Shown here: positions 17,221-25,586 of the stretch, piece after piece | Numbering within the stretch: position 1 is the first letter of the stretch | How the letters are laid out: each line of letters starts with the position of its first letter | Assembly: GCA_963536495.1 (NCBI GenBank) | Contig: CAUTAF010000001.1 | Span: 1-64,000, forward strand | Reading direction: 5' to 3' | DNA: 64,000 nt | DNA from: CAJPPJ01 sp963536495 | GTDB lineage: Bacteria; Bacillota_I; Bacilli_A; RF39; UBA660 | Notes under the pieces: model-generated | What the model was told of the DNA's origin: nothing | The model's input: the letters and a program-made list of their open reading frames with translations, nothing else | Databases searched by the model: none | Position numbers and translations under genes: made by a program

Positions 17221-18459
17221 ATGATAAGAAGAGATATTTTAGAATCACAAATAAATGAATTGTATGAAAAATTAAATGATTTAAAAAAAGATTATAGTAA
17301 AGAAAATAGTAGTTATATTGAACATAAATGTTTTTCTCTTGCTTCAAGATTAGAAGATATGCCAAGAGAAAATTCATCAGAATATAAAGCTTGTGAAAGA
17401 AGATTAAGACATATATTACAAGAATTAGATGGAGTTAATTTGACTTATAAAGAAAAAGAGATTAAAAAACAAGAAAAAAGAGAAAATAAAACTACTGTAG
17501 AAAAAAGAAAAAATCTTAATAATTTAAGATTAAGAAATAAAAAATTAAGAAATTTAAAAATAAATTTAGTTAAATTATCTTTAGTAATAGGAGGAGTTTT
17601 ACTAATAAAAAAAGGTGTAGATTCTTATGCTTCATCTTTAGAAAATAAACAATATGTAAATAATATTGTTTATGGAGAAGATAATTTTAACGATCCAGCA
17701 GCTATAAAATATTTTGAAGAAGTTGGAATAAATAAAAAAAACATCGTAAAAGATAAAGTTTGTTATCATTTGGTTTGTGAAGAAAATAGTGAAAATGCTA
17801 ATGAAATAGCAACATTATATAAAAATAAAGCTAATAAAACTGGTATAAAAAATGTAGATATTATGTCTATAAAAGATGTAGAAGACAAGTTAGATAGATG
17901 GAAATCAGAAAATGATAGTATTAAAGATTATATGGAAACTACATCTTTAGATTATGATCAAGTATTAAAATTATATTTTAAAAATGATACTAGAGAAGAA
18001 GAATTTGATTTAGATAAAGAACATATTTTTCTTTATTTAAAAGATTCTAAAGAAACAACTATATCTAAAAATGGAACTTTATTTGATGACTTAACAGAAG
18101 CATCATTATTAAGAAATAAAATAAATGTAAAATCATTAGAAGATTATTCTTTACTTGATAAATTAAATTCTGTTGATGATCGTTTATCAGGATCTTTTGA
18201 ATATAAAGTATATGAAGATGAAAATGGTAATAAAGAAAGAAAATCTATTGATGTAGAATCTGTAGATAGTTCTTTTATAACTTTAGGAATAAAAGAAAAT
18301 ATAAACGAAGAAGAAAAAGAAACAATAGCAAGTTCTTTATTAGAATCTACAGTTATGTATAATTTAAAAGGATCAAAAGTAAACGATTCTTCTACACCAC
18401 AACTTATTACAGATTATGATAAAGTTAAATTTGAAATAGACAGTCACAAAAAGAGATAA
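17221..18459 (+). CDS. Membrane-anchored protein with N-terminal coiled coil, unknown
   Basis: I do not recognise this 412-residue protein. Residues 1-110 are charged and helical (coiled-coil-like, then a very basic stretch rich in R/K/N). One membrane helix follows at ~113-130 (VKLSLVIGGVLLI). The remaining ~280 residues are acidic and would lie outside the cell in an N-in topology. It starts 8 bases after tldE with AGGAG, so it is probably in the tldD/tldE operon. It ends in a strong terminator. Confidence 0.65.
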   Translation: MIRRDILESQINELYEKLNDLKKDYSKENSSYIEHKCFSLASRLEDMPRENSSEYKACERRLRHILQELDGVNLTYKEKEIKKQEKRENKTTVEKRKNLNNLRLRNKKLRNLKINLVKLSLVIGGVLLIKKGVDSYASSLENKQYVNNIVYGEDNFNDPAAIKYFEEVGINKKNIVKDKVCYHLVCEENSENANEIATLYKNKANKTGIKNVDIMSIKDVEDKLDRWKSENDSIKDYMETTSLDYDQVLKLYFKNDTREEEFDLDKEHIFLYLKDSKETTISKNGTLFDDLTEASLLRNKINVKSLEDYSLLDKLNSVDDRLSGSFEYKVYEDENGNKERKSIDVESVDSSFITLGIKENINEEEKETIASSLLESTVMYNLKGSKVNDSSTPQLITDYDKVKFEIDSHKKR

Positions 18460-18477
18460 ATATTTTTATCTCTTTTT
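18448..18477 (+). terminator. Intrinsic terminator ending the tldD/tldE operon
   Basis: AAAAAGAGATAAA (18448-18460) pairs perfectly with TTTATCTCTTTTT (18465-18477) across TATT. The TAA stop of the preceding gene is within the stem. Confidence 0.9.
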
Positions 18478-18479
18478 TG

Positions 18480-18511
18480 TTGAATATATATATATATATA
18501 TATAATATAAT
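18480..18511 (+). promoter_or_regulatory. Promoter with a TA-repeat spacer, possibly phase variable
   Basis: Candidate -35 boxes TTGTTG (18477-18482) and TTGAAT (18480-18485), and candidate -10 boxes TATAAT at 18501-18506 and 18506-18511, bracket the TA tract. Spacings available are 15, 18, 20 and 23 bases; 18 is close to optimal. The boxes are inferred by eye. Confidence 0.5.
18485..18504 (+). repeat. (TA)10 dinucleotide microsatellite
   Basis: Ten uninterrupted TA units lie between the terminator at 18448-18477 and the large LRR surface-protein gene. They sit between possible -35 (TTGTTG 18477-18482 or TTGAAT 18480-18485) and -10 (TATAAT 18501-18506 or 18506-18511) boxes. Slippage here would change promoter spacing in 2-base steps. 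Confidence 0.95.
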
Positions 18512-18532
18512 TAGTAATAATAGAGGTATCTT

Positions 18533-21487
18533 ATGAAAAAGAAGTTATTAATTGTTATTTTAGTGTTATTAATGTTAATAACATCTTTTTTTGTTTTAAC
18601 TAAAAAACCAAAAATAAAACATAAAAAACTAAAAGAATTAAACTATAATGTAACTTATAAACAGGCTTTTCCAGATGAAAACCTAAGAAGAGGTGTAGTT
18701 TTATGTATAATGAGAAATAAGTGTGATGGTAGTATCGATATGAATTATTATATTAATAGCGCACATGATGCTTATGAAGCTGGTAGTTTGTTTTCTAAAA
18801 CTCCAATTATAACAGAGGATGATTTAAAATTAAAAGAAGAAGAACAATTATCTAAAGTAGATTTAGATAAAATACAGGATTTATTATCTTTATCTTCAAA
18901 AGAAAATGTTACAACTTTACAAGGAATAGAATATCTTATAAATTTAAAAAGAATTTATTTAAAAGGAGTTACTCAAGAAAATATAGATTTATCAGATTTT
19001 AACAATTTAACTTTTGTAACTATGCGTAAAGGTGAAATTAAAAATATAACTTTTCCAGCAAATATTTTTGAAAATATTTATTTAGGTGATAATAAAATAA
19101 CTGATATAACATTTCCTACTAATATAAAAATAAATCAATTGTATTTACATAATAATCTTTTAACAAATATAACTATACCAGAAGGAGTAGAAAATGTTGG
19201 TTTATCAAATAATAAACTTACAAATCTTGTTATACCTAGTAGTGTAAAAAAACTTTATGCACGTAATAACAATATTTTTAATGATATAATTGTTCCTAAT
19301 GGAGTAGAAGAACTTAGTTTGTCATCTAACAAAATAACAAATATAAATTTACAAAATAGTTTGAATATTGAAATATTAGAATTAAACGAAAATCCTTTGA
19401 AAAAAATAGATGTTACTAAATTGTCAAAACTTAGCTCTTTAAATTTATTAGATACTAAGTTAGAAAATAGTATAGATTTAAAAAATAATGGAGATTTAAG
19501 GTTATTTGAAATTTCTGGAGTAAATGCTTCAGGAAAACTTAATGTTGAAACATTAAATATGCCTAATAAAGAAAAATTATATAAACTTACTATTAATAAT
19601 AGAATTTTAGAAAATATTGATTTTGAAGAATTTATAAATTTAAAAACTTTAGAATTAAAATTTAATAAAATAAAAAGTAAGAAAATAGATCTTAGTAAAC
19701 TCCCTAAATTAGAATTTATTAAATTATATGGAAATGGTTTAACTAATATAAAAATCCCAAGTTATTATGAAGAAAATTTTAGTAGTAAGTATATAATAGG
19801 TGAAGAACATATAGAACTAACAGTCAAAAAAAATTCGTATGTAACAATTCCAAAACTATATTTTAATGACAAAGAAATTTATTTGACAGATAAATTTAGA
19901 GGTTTTATTATGGGGTCATCATATGATAAATCTAATGTTAAAAGAGATGGTGAAACTTATGTGTTTAAAGAAACTGGAAGATTTAGATATGATGTTACTG
20001 GAACTTATCATAATGTAATAAATAATTATCATCATTTTCATTGGTTTTATTTTGTTACAATAGAAGCAGGTGAAGAAGATAGCTTTAATCCTGTATTTAA
20101 TCAAGGAAACTATACACCTTTAATTAATGAAGAAATACCAGTAAATAAGTTAAAAGAAATGATAACTAATTTACCAGCAAATATTAAAAACTTTGAAGTG
20201 TTAAGTCCAAATACATTTACTGATAAAGGGGATAAAACTATTAAGGTAAGAATAACATTTAGTGATGATACATTTAAAGAAGTTGATATACCAGTTAAAG
20301 TATATGAAAAAGAAGATATCTTACCAACAGTAACAGTAAATCCAGAAGCATTAGAAGTAATAGATAAGAAACCAGTTAATATAAATATAACAAGAAGTTA
20401 TGCTAAAGAAGATAATATCGATAATACTAACTTTATAAAAACAGTAAGAGATAATTTAGTAAGTTATGAATATTTAAATAAAGCAAATGGATTAACTTAT
20501 AATTCAAATGGAATAACTGGAGTAATAGATTATTTGTTTACAGGTACAGAAGAAGAACATACATTTAATATAACTTATAAAGAAAAAGGGAATATTTATA
20601 CATTTAATAAAAATATTTCTATAAAACTATTAAGAGATACAGATAAAGATGGAATAGCAGATAAAGATGATGATGATAAAGATGGAGATGGATATTCTAA
20701 TGCAATTGAAATAGCAAGAGGAAGTGATCCATATAATAAAGATTCATTACCTGATATGAGTAAAAAAGATGAATTAGATAATCTTGTTAAACAGTTAGAA
20801 AAATTAATAGATGATACTAAAGTAAATCCATTTGATACTAAGAATAAACTAGATGTAGATAATCTTAAGAATAATTATTTACCTGGTAAAGTAACAGAAA
20901 AAGATAATATAAAAGGATCTTATTCTGCTACTACTAGTGATAGTGATTTATTAAAATTAATAGAAAAAACTAAAAAAGAAATAGATGATATCAAAAAAGA
21001 AATCAATAAACTAAGAGATAAAGCTAACTTTGAAGAGTTAGATAAAGAGATAAAAAAACCAGTAGATAATTCATATAAAGAATTAATAGATAAGATAAAA
21101 GAAGCAAAAGACTTAGATAGAAATACTACTACACAAGAAGAAGTAGATAAGATTACTAAGGAGATAAAAGACTTAAGAGAAAAGATCGTAACAGATAAAG
21201 AAGAACTTAAGAAGAGGATAGAAGAATTAGAAAAAGCTATTAGTGATAAGTTATGTAAGAGTGAGGCATGTAAGACATTATTAAAAGAAGCAAAAGACTT
21301 ATATGATAAATATTTTATATTAAAAGAAGAAATGTTTAATATGATAAAAAGAATAGATGATTTATTAGATAAAGAGAAAAGAATAACTAATCCAAAAACT
21401 GGAATAAAGACATATAGTTTAGTAATACTATTTATAATATTTATTAGTTATATAGTATTTAAGAAAAAGAAAAGTTATATAAGATAA
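18533..21487 (+). CDS. Cell-wall-anchored leucine-rich-repeat surface protein (NPKTG)
   Basis: This 984-residue protein has a signal peptide (residues 1-22). LRR-type repeats fill about 125-430, with units such as LYLHNNLLTNITIPEGV. Rib/Ig-like modules lie at about 525-620, and an acidic DxDxDG thrombospondin-type-3-like calcium-binding stretch at about 702-740. A long lysine/glutamate coiled coil spans ~755-940. The C-terminus has NPKTG (953-957), a hydrophobic span and a basic tail, the layout of a sortase substrate. NPKTG resembles the (S/N)PxTG signals known in Clostridioides. AGAGG is 6 bases before the ATG. A host- or matrix-binding role is inferred. The gene is preceded by a TA repeat and closed by a terminator. 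Confidence 0.85.
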   Translation: MKKKLLIVILVLLMLITSFFVLTKKPKIKHKKLKELNYNVTYKQAFPDENLRRGVVLCIMRNKCDGSIDMNYYINSAHDAYEAGSLFSKTPIITEDDLKLKEEEQLSKVDLDKIQDLLSLSSKENVTTLQGIEYLINLKRIYLKGVTQENIDLSDFNNLTFVTMRKGEIKNITFPANIFENIYLGDNKITDITFPTNIKINQLYLHNNLLTNITIPEGVENVGLSNNKLTNLVIPSSVKKLYARNNNIFNDIIVPNGVEELSLSSNKITNINLQNSLNIEILELNENPLKKIDVTKLSKLSSLNLLDTKLENSIDLKNNGDLRLFEISGVNASGKLNVETLNMPNKEKLYKLTINNRILENIDFEEFINLKTLELKFNKIKSKKIDLSKLPKLEFIKLYGNGLTNIKIPSYYEENFSSKYIIGEEHIELTVKKNSYVTIPKLYFNDKEIYLTDKFRGFIMGSSYDKSNVKRDGETYVFKETGRFRYDVTGTYHNVINNYHHFHWFYFVTIEAGEEDSFNPVFNQGNYTPLINEEIPVNKLKEMITNLPANIKNFEVLSPNTFTDKGDKTIKVRITFSDDTFKEVDIPVKVYEKEDILPTVTVNPEALEVIDKKPVNINITRSYAKEDNIDNTNFIKTVRDNLVSYEYLNKANGLTYNSNGITGVIDYLFTGTEEEHTFNITYKEKGNIYTFNKNISIKLLRDTDKDGIADKDDDDKDGDGYSNAIEIARGSDPYNKDSLPDMSKKDELDNLVKQLEKLIDDTKVNPFDTKNKLDVDNLKNNYLPGKVTEKDNIKGSYSATTSDSDLLKLIEKTKKEIDDIKKEINKLRDKANFEELDKEIKKPVDNSYKELIDKIKEAKDLDRNTTTQEEVDKITKEIKDLREKIVTDKEELKKRIEELEKAISDKLCKSEACKTLLKEAKDLYDKYFILKEEMFNMIKRIDDLLDKEKRITNPKTGIKTYSLVILFIIFISYIVFKKKKSYIR

Positions 21488-21512
21488 AGTTAAAATTAAC
21501 TTTATCTTTTTT
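21483..21512 (+). terminator. Intrinsic terminator after the LRR surface protein gene
   Basis: GATAAAGTTAA (21483-21493) pairs perfectly with TTAACTTTATC (21496-21506), followed by six T. The stop codon is inside the stem. Confidence 0.9.
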
Positions 21513-21538
21513 CTCGGTTTTTTATTTTTGATTAAATA

Positions 21539-21547
21539 TGATAAAAT
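21539..21547 (+). promoter_or_regulatory. Extended -10 promoter of ftsY
   Basis: TGATAAAAT with TAAAAT at 21542-21547, 17 bases before the ftsY ATG. The ATG at 21538 overlaps this element and is therefore unlikely to be the start. Confidence 0.5.
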
Positions 21548-21564
21548 ATTATCGTGGTGAAATT

Positions 21565-22539
21565 ATGGGTATATTTGGAAAAATAAAAAATTTATTCAAA
21601 AAAGAAGATGAAGAAGAACAAGTAAAAAAATATGATGAAGGTTTAAGTAAAACTAGAAAAAACTTTGTAGAAAAAATCTTAAATATTAATAATAAATATG
21701 AAAAAATAAATGAAGAATATTTAGAGTCATTAGAAGAAATTTTAATAAATGCTGATATTGGAGTATCTACGGTTTTAAAATTAATGGATTCTATTAGAAA
21801 GAGAATTAAAGAAGAAAAAATAGAAGATTTTAATATTTTAAAAGAAGTAATAGTAGATGAAATATTTGTGACTTATGTAAATAACGATATTATAGTTAAC
21901 AATGTTGATTTTTCTTCAAAAATAAATGTTATTTTATTTGTTGGAGTAAATGGTGTTGGTAAAACTACAACTATAGCAAAATTAGCACATAAATTTATAT
22001 TAGAAGGTAAAAAAGTTAAAATGATAGCTGGAGATACATTTAGAGCAGGAGCATATCTTCAACTTAAAGAATGGGCTAGTAGAACTTCTTCAAGTTTTTA
22101 TGGAGTAGAAGGACAAAGTGATCCTTCAAGTGTAATATTTGATGGTTTAACAGAAGCAAAAGATGATAATACTGATATAGTTTTAATTGATACAGCAGGT
22201 CGTCTTCAAAATAAAGATTATTTAATGAAAGAATTGGATAAGATAAATAAAACTATTAAAAAAGTATTACCTGATGTTAATCAAGAAACTTTATTGGTAA
22301 TAGATGCTAATACTGGACAAAACGGAATAAATCAAGCAAAAGAATTTAAAAAAGTAACAGATATAACAGGGGTTGTACTTACAAAACTTGATTCAACAGC
22401 AAAAGGTGGAATAGTTCTTGCTATTAAAGAAGAAGTAGGAATACCTGTTAAATATATAGGATTTGGAGAAAAAGATACAGATTTAGAAGTCTTTGATTTA
22501 GATAAATATATCTATGGTCTTTTTAAAGGTTTAATATAA
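21565..22539 (+). CDS. ftsY: Signal recognition particle receptor FtsY
   Basis: FtsY is the membrane-associated SRP receptor GTPase. The 324-residue protein has a short charged N-terminal A region, an NG domain with GVNGVGKTTTIAKLA (G1), DTFRAGA, DTAGRLQN (G3), TKLDSTAKGG (G4) and GFGEKDTDLEVFD. The start ATG 21565 has GTGGTGA just upstream. An in-frame ATG at 21538 lies in the promoter and is rejected. It is the first gene of ftsY-ylxM-ffh, so all SRP protein components are co-expressed. Confidence 0.95.
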   Translation: MGIFGKIKNLFKKEDEEEQVKKYDEGLSKTRKNFVEKILNINNKYEKINEEYLESLEEILINADIGVSTVLKLMDSIRKRIKEEKIEDFNILKEVIVDEIFVTYVNNDIIVNNVDFSSKINVILFVGVNGVGKTTTIAKLAHKFILEGKKVKMIAGDTFRAGAYLQLKEWASRTSSSFYGVEGQSDPSSVIFDGLTEAKDDNTDIVLIDTAGRLQNKDYLMKELDKINKTIKKVLPDVNQETLLVIDANTGQNGINQAKEFKKVTDITGVVLTKLDSTAKGGIVLAIKEEVGIPVKYIGFGEKDTDLEVFDLDKYIYGLFKGLI

Positions 22540-22829
22540 TGGAAAATTACATATATTATAATAATTTATATGATTGTTATGCTCCTTTGTTAACAGATTT
22601 ACAAAAAGAATATTTTGAATATTATTACGTTAATAATTTATCTTTTAGTGAAATAGCAGAAATAAAAAATGTTAGTAAAGCAGCAGTGTCTCAACAAATA
22701 TCTACAATTGAAAAAAAATTAAATGAATATGAAAATTTATTAAGATTAAAATATAAACAAGATGAAATTTATAAAATATTAAAAGATAAAGTATCAAAAG
22801 AAGTACTAGAACAAATAGAAAATTTATAG
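22539..22829 (+). CDS. ylxM: YlxM-family helix-turn-helix protein
   Basis: This 96-residue protein resembles sigma-70 region 4: a helix-turn-helix with the SFSEIAEIKNVSKAAVSQQI segment, then a coiled C-terminus. Small YlxM/UPF0122 proteins lie directly before ffh in many Firmicutes and modulate SRP in streptococci. The ATG overlaps the ftsY TAA (TAATG), and ffh follows 11 bases later. Confidence 0.9.
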   Translation: MENYIYYNNLYDCYAPLLTDLQKEYFEYYYVNNLSFSEIAEIKNVSKAAVSQQISTIEKKLNEYENLLRLKYKQDEIYKILKDKVSKEVLEQIENL

Positions 22830-22840
22830 AGGAGTATTAA

Positions 22841-24148
22841 ATGTTTGAAAATTTACAAGAAACTTTAACTAAAGCATTAGATAAAGTACGAGGTTATGGT
22901 AAAATTACTGAGGATAATATAAAAGATGTTTTAAGAGAGATAAAAATATCACTTTTAGAAGCAGATGTTAATTATCAAATAGTTAAAGAATTTATTGAAA
23001 CAATAAAAGAAAAATCTTTAGGAAAAGAAGTTCAATCAAGTATTAAACCATCAGAAATGTTTGTAAAAATAGTTCATGATGAAATAGTTAATTTACTAGG
23101 TAAAGAAAAAGAAGAATTAATAATTAATAAAACTCCCAATATACTTATGTTAATAGGTCTTCAAGGTACAGGTAAAACTACAACAGCAGGTAAATTAGCT
23201 ACTTTTTTAAGAAAAAAGTATAATAAAAAACCACTTTTAGTAGCATGTGATGTTTATAGACCAGCAGCTATTGATCAATTAGAACAAATAGCTAAACAAA
23301 TAAATGTACCTATATATAAAGGAGATAGTAAAAATCCAGTAGCTATAGCTAAAGAATCTATAAATTATGCTAAAGAAAATAATTTAGATTATATAATTAT
23401 AGATACAGCAGGAAGACTTCAAATAGATGAAAATCTAGTAGAAGAGTTAAAAAATATTAATCAAGAAGTAAAACCTCATGAAATATTATTGGTTTTAGAT
23501 TCTATGATGGGACAAGATGGTGTTAATGTAATAAAAGGATTTAAAGAAGAGATAAATATAACTGGTGTAATTCTTACTAAATTAGATGGAGATACAAGAG
23601 GTGGTATAGCATTATCTTTAAGAAAATTAACGAGTGTTCCTATTAAATTTGTTGGTATATCTGAAAAAATGGATGGTCTTAGTTATTTTGATCCTGAAAG
23701 AATGGCTAATAGAATACTTGGTATGGGAGATATAGTTTCATTAGTAGAAAAAGCAGAAGAACTTATATCAGAAAAAGAAGCAAATGAATTAGCTAAAAAA
23801 ATGGAAAAAGGTAAGTTTGATTTAGATGATTTTTTAAAACAAATGAAAACTATGAAAAAACTAGGATCTATAGAAGGAATATTAAAATTACTTCCAGGAG
23901 CAAGTAAATTAGGTTTAAATAATATAAAGATTGATCCTAAAGATATACTTCACATAGAAGCAATAATTTTATCTATGACAAAAGAAGAAAGAAGAAATCC
24001 TGATATAATAAAAGCTAGTAGAAAACAAAGAATAGCTAAAGGATCTGGAAGAAGTGTACAAGAAGTAAATCGTTTATTAACAAATTTTGAACAAACTCAA
24101 AAGATGATGAAACAATTTAAAAGTGGAAATTTTAAACTACCATTTTAA
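22841..24148 (+). CDS. ffh: Signal recognition particle protein Ffh
   Basis: Ffh binds 4.5S/SRP RNA and signal sequences and pairs with FtsY. The 435-residue product has the N domain, a G domain with GLQGTGKTTTAGKLA, DVYRPAAIDQL, DTAGRLQ and TKLDGDTRGG, and a C-terminal M domain with a Met-rich end and RNA-binding GSGRSVQEVNRLL. AGAGGAG precedes the ATG. No SRP RNA gene is seen in the window. Confidence 0.97.
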   Translation: MFENLQETLTKALDKVRGYGKITEDNIKDVLREIKISLLEADVNYQIVKEFIETIKEKSLGKEVQSSIKPSEMFVKIVHDEIVNLLGKEKEELIINKTPNILMLIGLQGTGKTTTAGKLATFLRKKYNKKPLLVACDVYRPAAIDQLEQIAKQINVPIYKGDSKNPVAIAKESINYAKENNLDYIIIDTAGRLQIDENLVEELKNINQEVKPHEILLVLDSMMGQDGVNVIKGFKEEINITGVILTKLDGDTRGGIALSLRKLTSVPIKFVGISEKMDGLSYFDPERMANRILGMGDIVSLVEKAEELISEKEANELAKKMEKGKFDLDDFLKQMKTMKKLGSIEGILKLLPGASKLGLNNIKIDPKDILHIEAIILSMTKEERRNPDIIKASRKQRIAKGSGRSVQEVNRLLTNFEQTQKMMKQFKSGNFKLPF

Positions 24149-24154
24149 AAAGTA

Positions 24155-24163
24155 TGTTAAAAT
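24155..24163 (+). promoter_or_regulatory. Extended -10 promoter of the NAGPA-domain gene
   Basis: TGTTAAAAT with TAAAAT at 24158-24163, 24 bases before the ATG at 24188. No hairpin terminator separates it from ffh. Confidence 0.45.
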
Positions 24164-24187
24164 AATATATAAAATAAAGAGGTGTTA

Positions 24188-25531
24188 ATGGATAATACAA
24201 TAGAAATTAAACTTGAAAGAGTTGATAAAGAAAAAACAAAATTAAAAACAAATGAAAGTAAGGAAAAAAGCAAAAAGAAATTTTATTTTATGCTTATAAT
24301 ATTTACTATATTATTTTTCTTTTTTTCATTATATATGTTAATAATATCAGGACATACAACATATTTAATTAGAAAACCATTTAAGATGTTGTTGTTACTG
24401 CTATTTACACTAAATGTTTGTTTAAATTTATATTCAATTTATCAGTATTTTACTATAAAAGAAGAAAAAGAAGAAAAAAACAAAATAATAAGTATAATTT
24501 TTAAAATATTTATAACTGTTTTTCTTATAGCATATATTGGTGGATCTACATATGTGATGAATATGTTTTATGGTAAGAATGATAAATTTAGAGTATGGTG
24601 GATTACTAATGCTATGACTAGTTTATCTCATCAAAAATATGCTAGATTTATATATAGTGAAGAAGAAATACAATATGTTATGTCATCTAATGTAGTAAAT
24701 GAAATACAAGAAAATACTAATGGAAATTTAGTTGATTTTCAAAATAAAGAAACATATGAAAATGAATATGAAAAAGCTATTTTAGAAAGAAAAAAAGGAC
24801 AATTATATAAAATAATTGATATAAGTTACTATACTTCACCTAATAGAAAAGTAGAAGGTAAACTAGCTGTAGTTTATAATCCATCTAAAGTGTCTTTAGT
24901 TAGTGCTTTAGGTGCAGGAAATACTTTAGCAGCTAAAGGTGAAATGGTTGTTAATATGACTAGAAGAACAGATTCTGTAATAGGAATAAATGCTGGAGGA
25001 TTTTATGACCCTGATTGGAATAGTATGGGAGGATATCCTCACGGTATAGTAATCAGCAAAGGAAAACTACTATTTGATAATAAAAAAGCTGGAGTTGGTG
25101 GAGGAATAGTTGGTTTTGATAAAAATAATAAACTAATTCTAGGTAGATATACTGCAGAAGAAGCTATGAAAATAGGATTAAGAGATGCAGTAGAATTTGG
25201 ACCATATTTAATAGTTAATGGAAAACTTTCTGATATGAAAGGTAATGGTGGTTGGGGAGAAGCTAACCGTACAGCTATAGGTCAAAGAAAAGATGGTATA
25301 GTTTTACTTTTAGTACTTGATGGAAGAAGACCACTAGATAAAGTTCCAGGAGCTAGTATAGTTGAAGTAAGAGATATAATGGCAAAATATGGAGCAGTTA
25401 ATGCAGTAGCAATGGATGGTGGAACTTCAAGTTCAATGGTACTTAATGGAAAAATAATAACAAATCCAAGAAATGGAAGTTTACAACCATTTACAAGACC
25501 AGTCCCTAATGCATGGGTAGTACAAGAATAA
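24188..25531 (+). CDS. Membrane-anchored phosphodiester glycosidase (NAGPA) family protein
   Basis: This 447-residue protein has three hydrophobic helices in the first ~120 residues and a C-terminal NAGPA-type domain. The domain shows GINAGGFYDP, YPHGIVISKGKL, NRTAIGQRKDG, LLLVLDGR and AMDGGTSSSMVLNG, the usual motifs of this family. Related proteins act on glycosyl-phosphodiester bonds in exopolysaccharide or wall polymers, so a surface-polysaccharide role is likely but unproven. The start is ATG 24188 with AGAGG at 24178-24182; a GTG at 24182 overlaps the ribosome site and is rejected. Confidence 0.85.
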   Translation: MDNTIEIKLERVDKEKTKLKTNESKEKSKKKFYFMLIIFTILFFFFSLYMLIISGHTTYLIRKPFKMLLLLLFTLNVCLNLYSIYQYFTIKEEKEEKNKIISIIFKIFITVFLIAYIGGSTYVMNMFYGKNDKFRVWWITNAMTSLSHQKYARFIYSEEEIQYVMSSNVVNEIQENTNGNLVDFQNKETYENEYEKAILERKKGQLYKIIDISYYTSPNRKVEGKLAVVYNPSKVSLVSALGAGNTLAAKGEMVVNMTRRTDSVIGINAGGFYDPDWNSMGGYPHGIVISKGKLLFDNKKAGVGGGIVGFDKNNKLILGRYTAEEAMKIGLRDAVEFGPYLIVNGKLSDMKGNGGWGEANRTAIGQRKDGIVLLLVLDGRRPLDKVPGASIVEVRDIMAKYGAVNAVAMDGGTSSSMVLNGKIITNPRNGSLQPFTRPVPNAWVVQE

Positions 25532-25555
25532 AAGTGCAAATATAGCACTTTTTTC
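25530..25555 (+). terminator. Intrinsic terminator after the NAGPA-domain gene
   Basis: AAAAGTGC (25530-25537) pairs with GCACTTTT (25545-25552) across AAATATA, followed by T residues. Confidence 0.88.
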
Positions 25556-25563
25556 TTTACTTA

Positions 25564-25572
25564 TGATAAAAT
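25564..25572 (+). promoter_or_regulatory. Extended -10 promoter of the PFOR gene
   Basis: TGATAAAAT with TAAAAT at 25567-25572, only 14 bases before the ATG. The expected start lies in the GAGG ribosome site, so the leader would be about 8 nt. Confidence 0.55.
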
Positions 25573-25586
25573 TTAAATGAGGTATT

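Noticed and set aside
17183..17377. Minus-strand hydrophobic small ORF at the tldE/coiled-coil gene junction
   Set aside because: The hydrophobicity is an AT-composition effect; no ribosome site, and it is antisense to the start of a supported gene.
17221..18459. Candidate for the missing EssB (single-span membrane protein)
   Set aside because: The N-terminal part is only ~110 charged coiled-coil residues, not a pseudokinase-like domain, and the gene is 22 kb from essC within the tldD/tldE operon.
20640..20760. Repeated GATAAAGATG-like DNA in the LRR gene as a direct repeat array
   Set aside because: It is explained by the codons of the DxDxDG calcium-binding repeat, not by an independent DNA repeat.
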